NCBI GenBank assembly: GCA_002429965.1
Contig: DJBG01000151.1
Span: 1-7,370, forward strand
Direction of reading: 5' to 3'
Origin: Hungatella sp. UBA5982
GTDB lineage: Bacteria; Bacillota; Clostridia; Lachnospirales; Lachnospiraceae
DNA length: 7,370 nt
Shown here: positions 6,707 to 7,370 of the stretch, one piece after another
How positions within the stretch are numbered: position 1 is the first letter of the stretch
Layout of the letters: the number at the start of each line of letters is the position of its first letter
Made by a program: the position numbers and the translations under genes
Notes under the pieces: model-generated
The model's input: only the letters and a program-made list of their open reading frames with translations
What the model was told of the DNA's origin: nothing
Database searches by the model: none

Positions 6707-6728
6707 CCTTTTTGCCCCAATACCACCA
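6693..6728. repeat. Inverted repeat in the epimerase-transglutaminase gap
   Basis: TGGTGGTA (6693-6700) and TACCACCA (6721-6728) are perfect 8-base inverted copies around a 20-base loop. The structure fills much of the 64-base gap between two genes of one operon. On the minus strand it is followed by TCTTACAATGG and then the ribosome binding site, with no T run, so it is not an intrinsic terminator. An RNA processing or stability hairpin is possible. Confidence 0.5.
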
Positions 6729-6734
6729 GTCATG

Positions 6735-7370
6735 TTATTTTAAACCTATAAACCCGAAGCCAGGTTCCTCCGGGAGCACCAGGGTCTTTGTACATTCCGT
6801 CCCAATACCGCCCTCAAAGGGAAGTTCGCTCAGAGAAAAGGTGGCATCCAGATCCGCTCTGGTTATGTTCCTCACCGCAGCGCCAAGGCTGGCAGCGGCA
6901 GTAATGCCAATGTTTGTTTCCTCCGCCATGCAGCCCAGCATGCATTCAATTCCTGCCGTCTCGCAAATAGCATTGATCTTTAATGCTTCCCGGATGCCGC
7001 CGCATTTCATCAGCTTGATATTCAGCACATCAATTGCTCTCCGTTCTGCAAGCCGTAGGGCATCCTTTGCGTTAAAGCAGCTTTCATCGGACATGATGAG
7101 GACTTTACTATTTTTCGTAACATATTCAAGGCCTTCGATATCCGCAGCCTTCACCGGCTGTTCCACAAGTTCAATATCAAATTCGTTTAAGCGTTCAATA
7201 ATCTGAAGCGCTTCCTTGGCCGACCAAGCCTGATTGGCATCAATGCGGATCTTCACATCCGGCCCGACCGCTTCCCTGATGGCCCTGATTCTGGCTACAT
7301 CCTCTTTAAACCCTGTGCCCACCTTAGTCTTAATGGTATCAAAACCGTTTCTCACATGAGCTGCTGCCTT
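6735..7370 (-). CDS. Dipeptide epimerase, enolase superfamily (N-terminal part outside window)
   Basis: Enzyme that inverts the alpha carbon of the second residue of a dipeptide, classically L-Ala-D-Glu to L-Ala-L-Glu in murein peptide recycling. Only the last 211 residues are visible, of about 350-365 in the family; the frame stays open to 7370 (KAAAHVRNGFDTIKTKVG). All barrel motifs are present (numbers local to this fragment): KTK with acid/base Lys16, metal ligands Asp44 (RIDAN), Glu70 (LVEQP) and Asp95 (MSDES), and Lys119 (NIKLMKCGG). Asp173-x-Asp175 (ADLDA) matches the DxD that binds the dipeptide amino group in the Ala-Glu epimerases and sets them apart from muconate cycloisomerases and o-succinylbenzoate synthases. 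The GTG at 7355 is internal to the protein, not a start. It is the first visible gene of the operon. The exact dipeptide specificity cannot be fixed, since the specificity loops of the N-terminal domain are missing. Confidence 0.9.
   Translation of the reverse strand, partial: KAAAHVRNGFDTIKTKVGTGFKEDVARIRAIREAVGPDVKIRIDANQAWSAKEALQIIERLNEFDIELVEQPVKAADIEGLEYVTKNSKVLIMSDESCFNAKDALRLAERRAIDVLNIKLMKCGGIREALKINAICETAGIECMLGCMAEETNIGITAAASLGAAVRNITRADLDATFSLSELPFEGGIGTECTKTLVLPEEPGFGFIGLK

Noticed and set aside
6712..7206. Plus-strand 164-residue open frame downstream of the T-box-like core
   Set aside because: It lies antisense to the epimerase, whose catalytic motifs are all intact; its translation is Ser/Ala-rich with no recognisable domain.

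Overview
The window looks like a chromosomal piece of a Gram-positive anaerobe of the class Clostridia, probably Lachnospiraceae-like. This rests on strong AGGAGG-type ribosome binding sites, frequent GTG/TTG starts, a lipoprotein-type sugar-binding protein beside an AraC regulator, and an FtnA-type ferritin next to rubredoxin remains. The assignment is from gene style only, with no database comparison. Every gene lies on the minus strand, so transcription runs from high to low coordinates.

Region A (7370 to 3889) is a three-gene operon. It starts with the C-terminal part of an enolase-superfamily dipeptide epimerase, cut by the window edge. A 64-base gap holding an inverted repeat and a T-box-like sequence in the opposite orientation separates it from a transglutaminase-fold protein. 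A beta-lactamase-fold serine hydrolase then overlaps that gene's end by 8 bases. None of the visible N-termini carries a signal peptide, so the set looks cytoplasmic. The epimerase has the DxD signature of L-Ala-D/L-Glu epimerases, so I infer catabolism of cell-wall or other D-amino-acid-containing peptides.

Region B (about 3888 to 2946) is an iron/oxygen module. A ferritin with a complete ferroxidase centre starts at TTG. Just upstream, with its own promoter-like -10 box and ribosome binding site, sits what I read as a rubredoxin gene that has lost about 80 internal bases: the first four residues are in one frame and the last 21 in another. A hairpin downstream of ferritin is a possible terminator.

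Region C (2945 to 1) is a carbohydrate ABC-uptake locus: an AraC-family regulator, a family 1 solute-binding lipoprotein with its own extended -10 promoter and a palindrome just downstream of it, and the first 178 codons of a MalF/UgpA-type permease running off the window. The regulator probably controls the transporter.

Most of the window is ordinary accessory metabolism. The points worth following up are the collapsed rubredoxin in front of ferritin, the antisense T-box-like element, and the epimerase/transglutaminase/serine-hydrolase combination.
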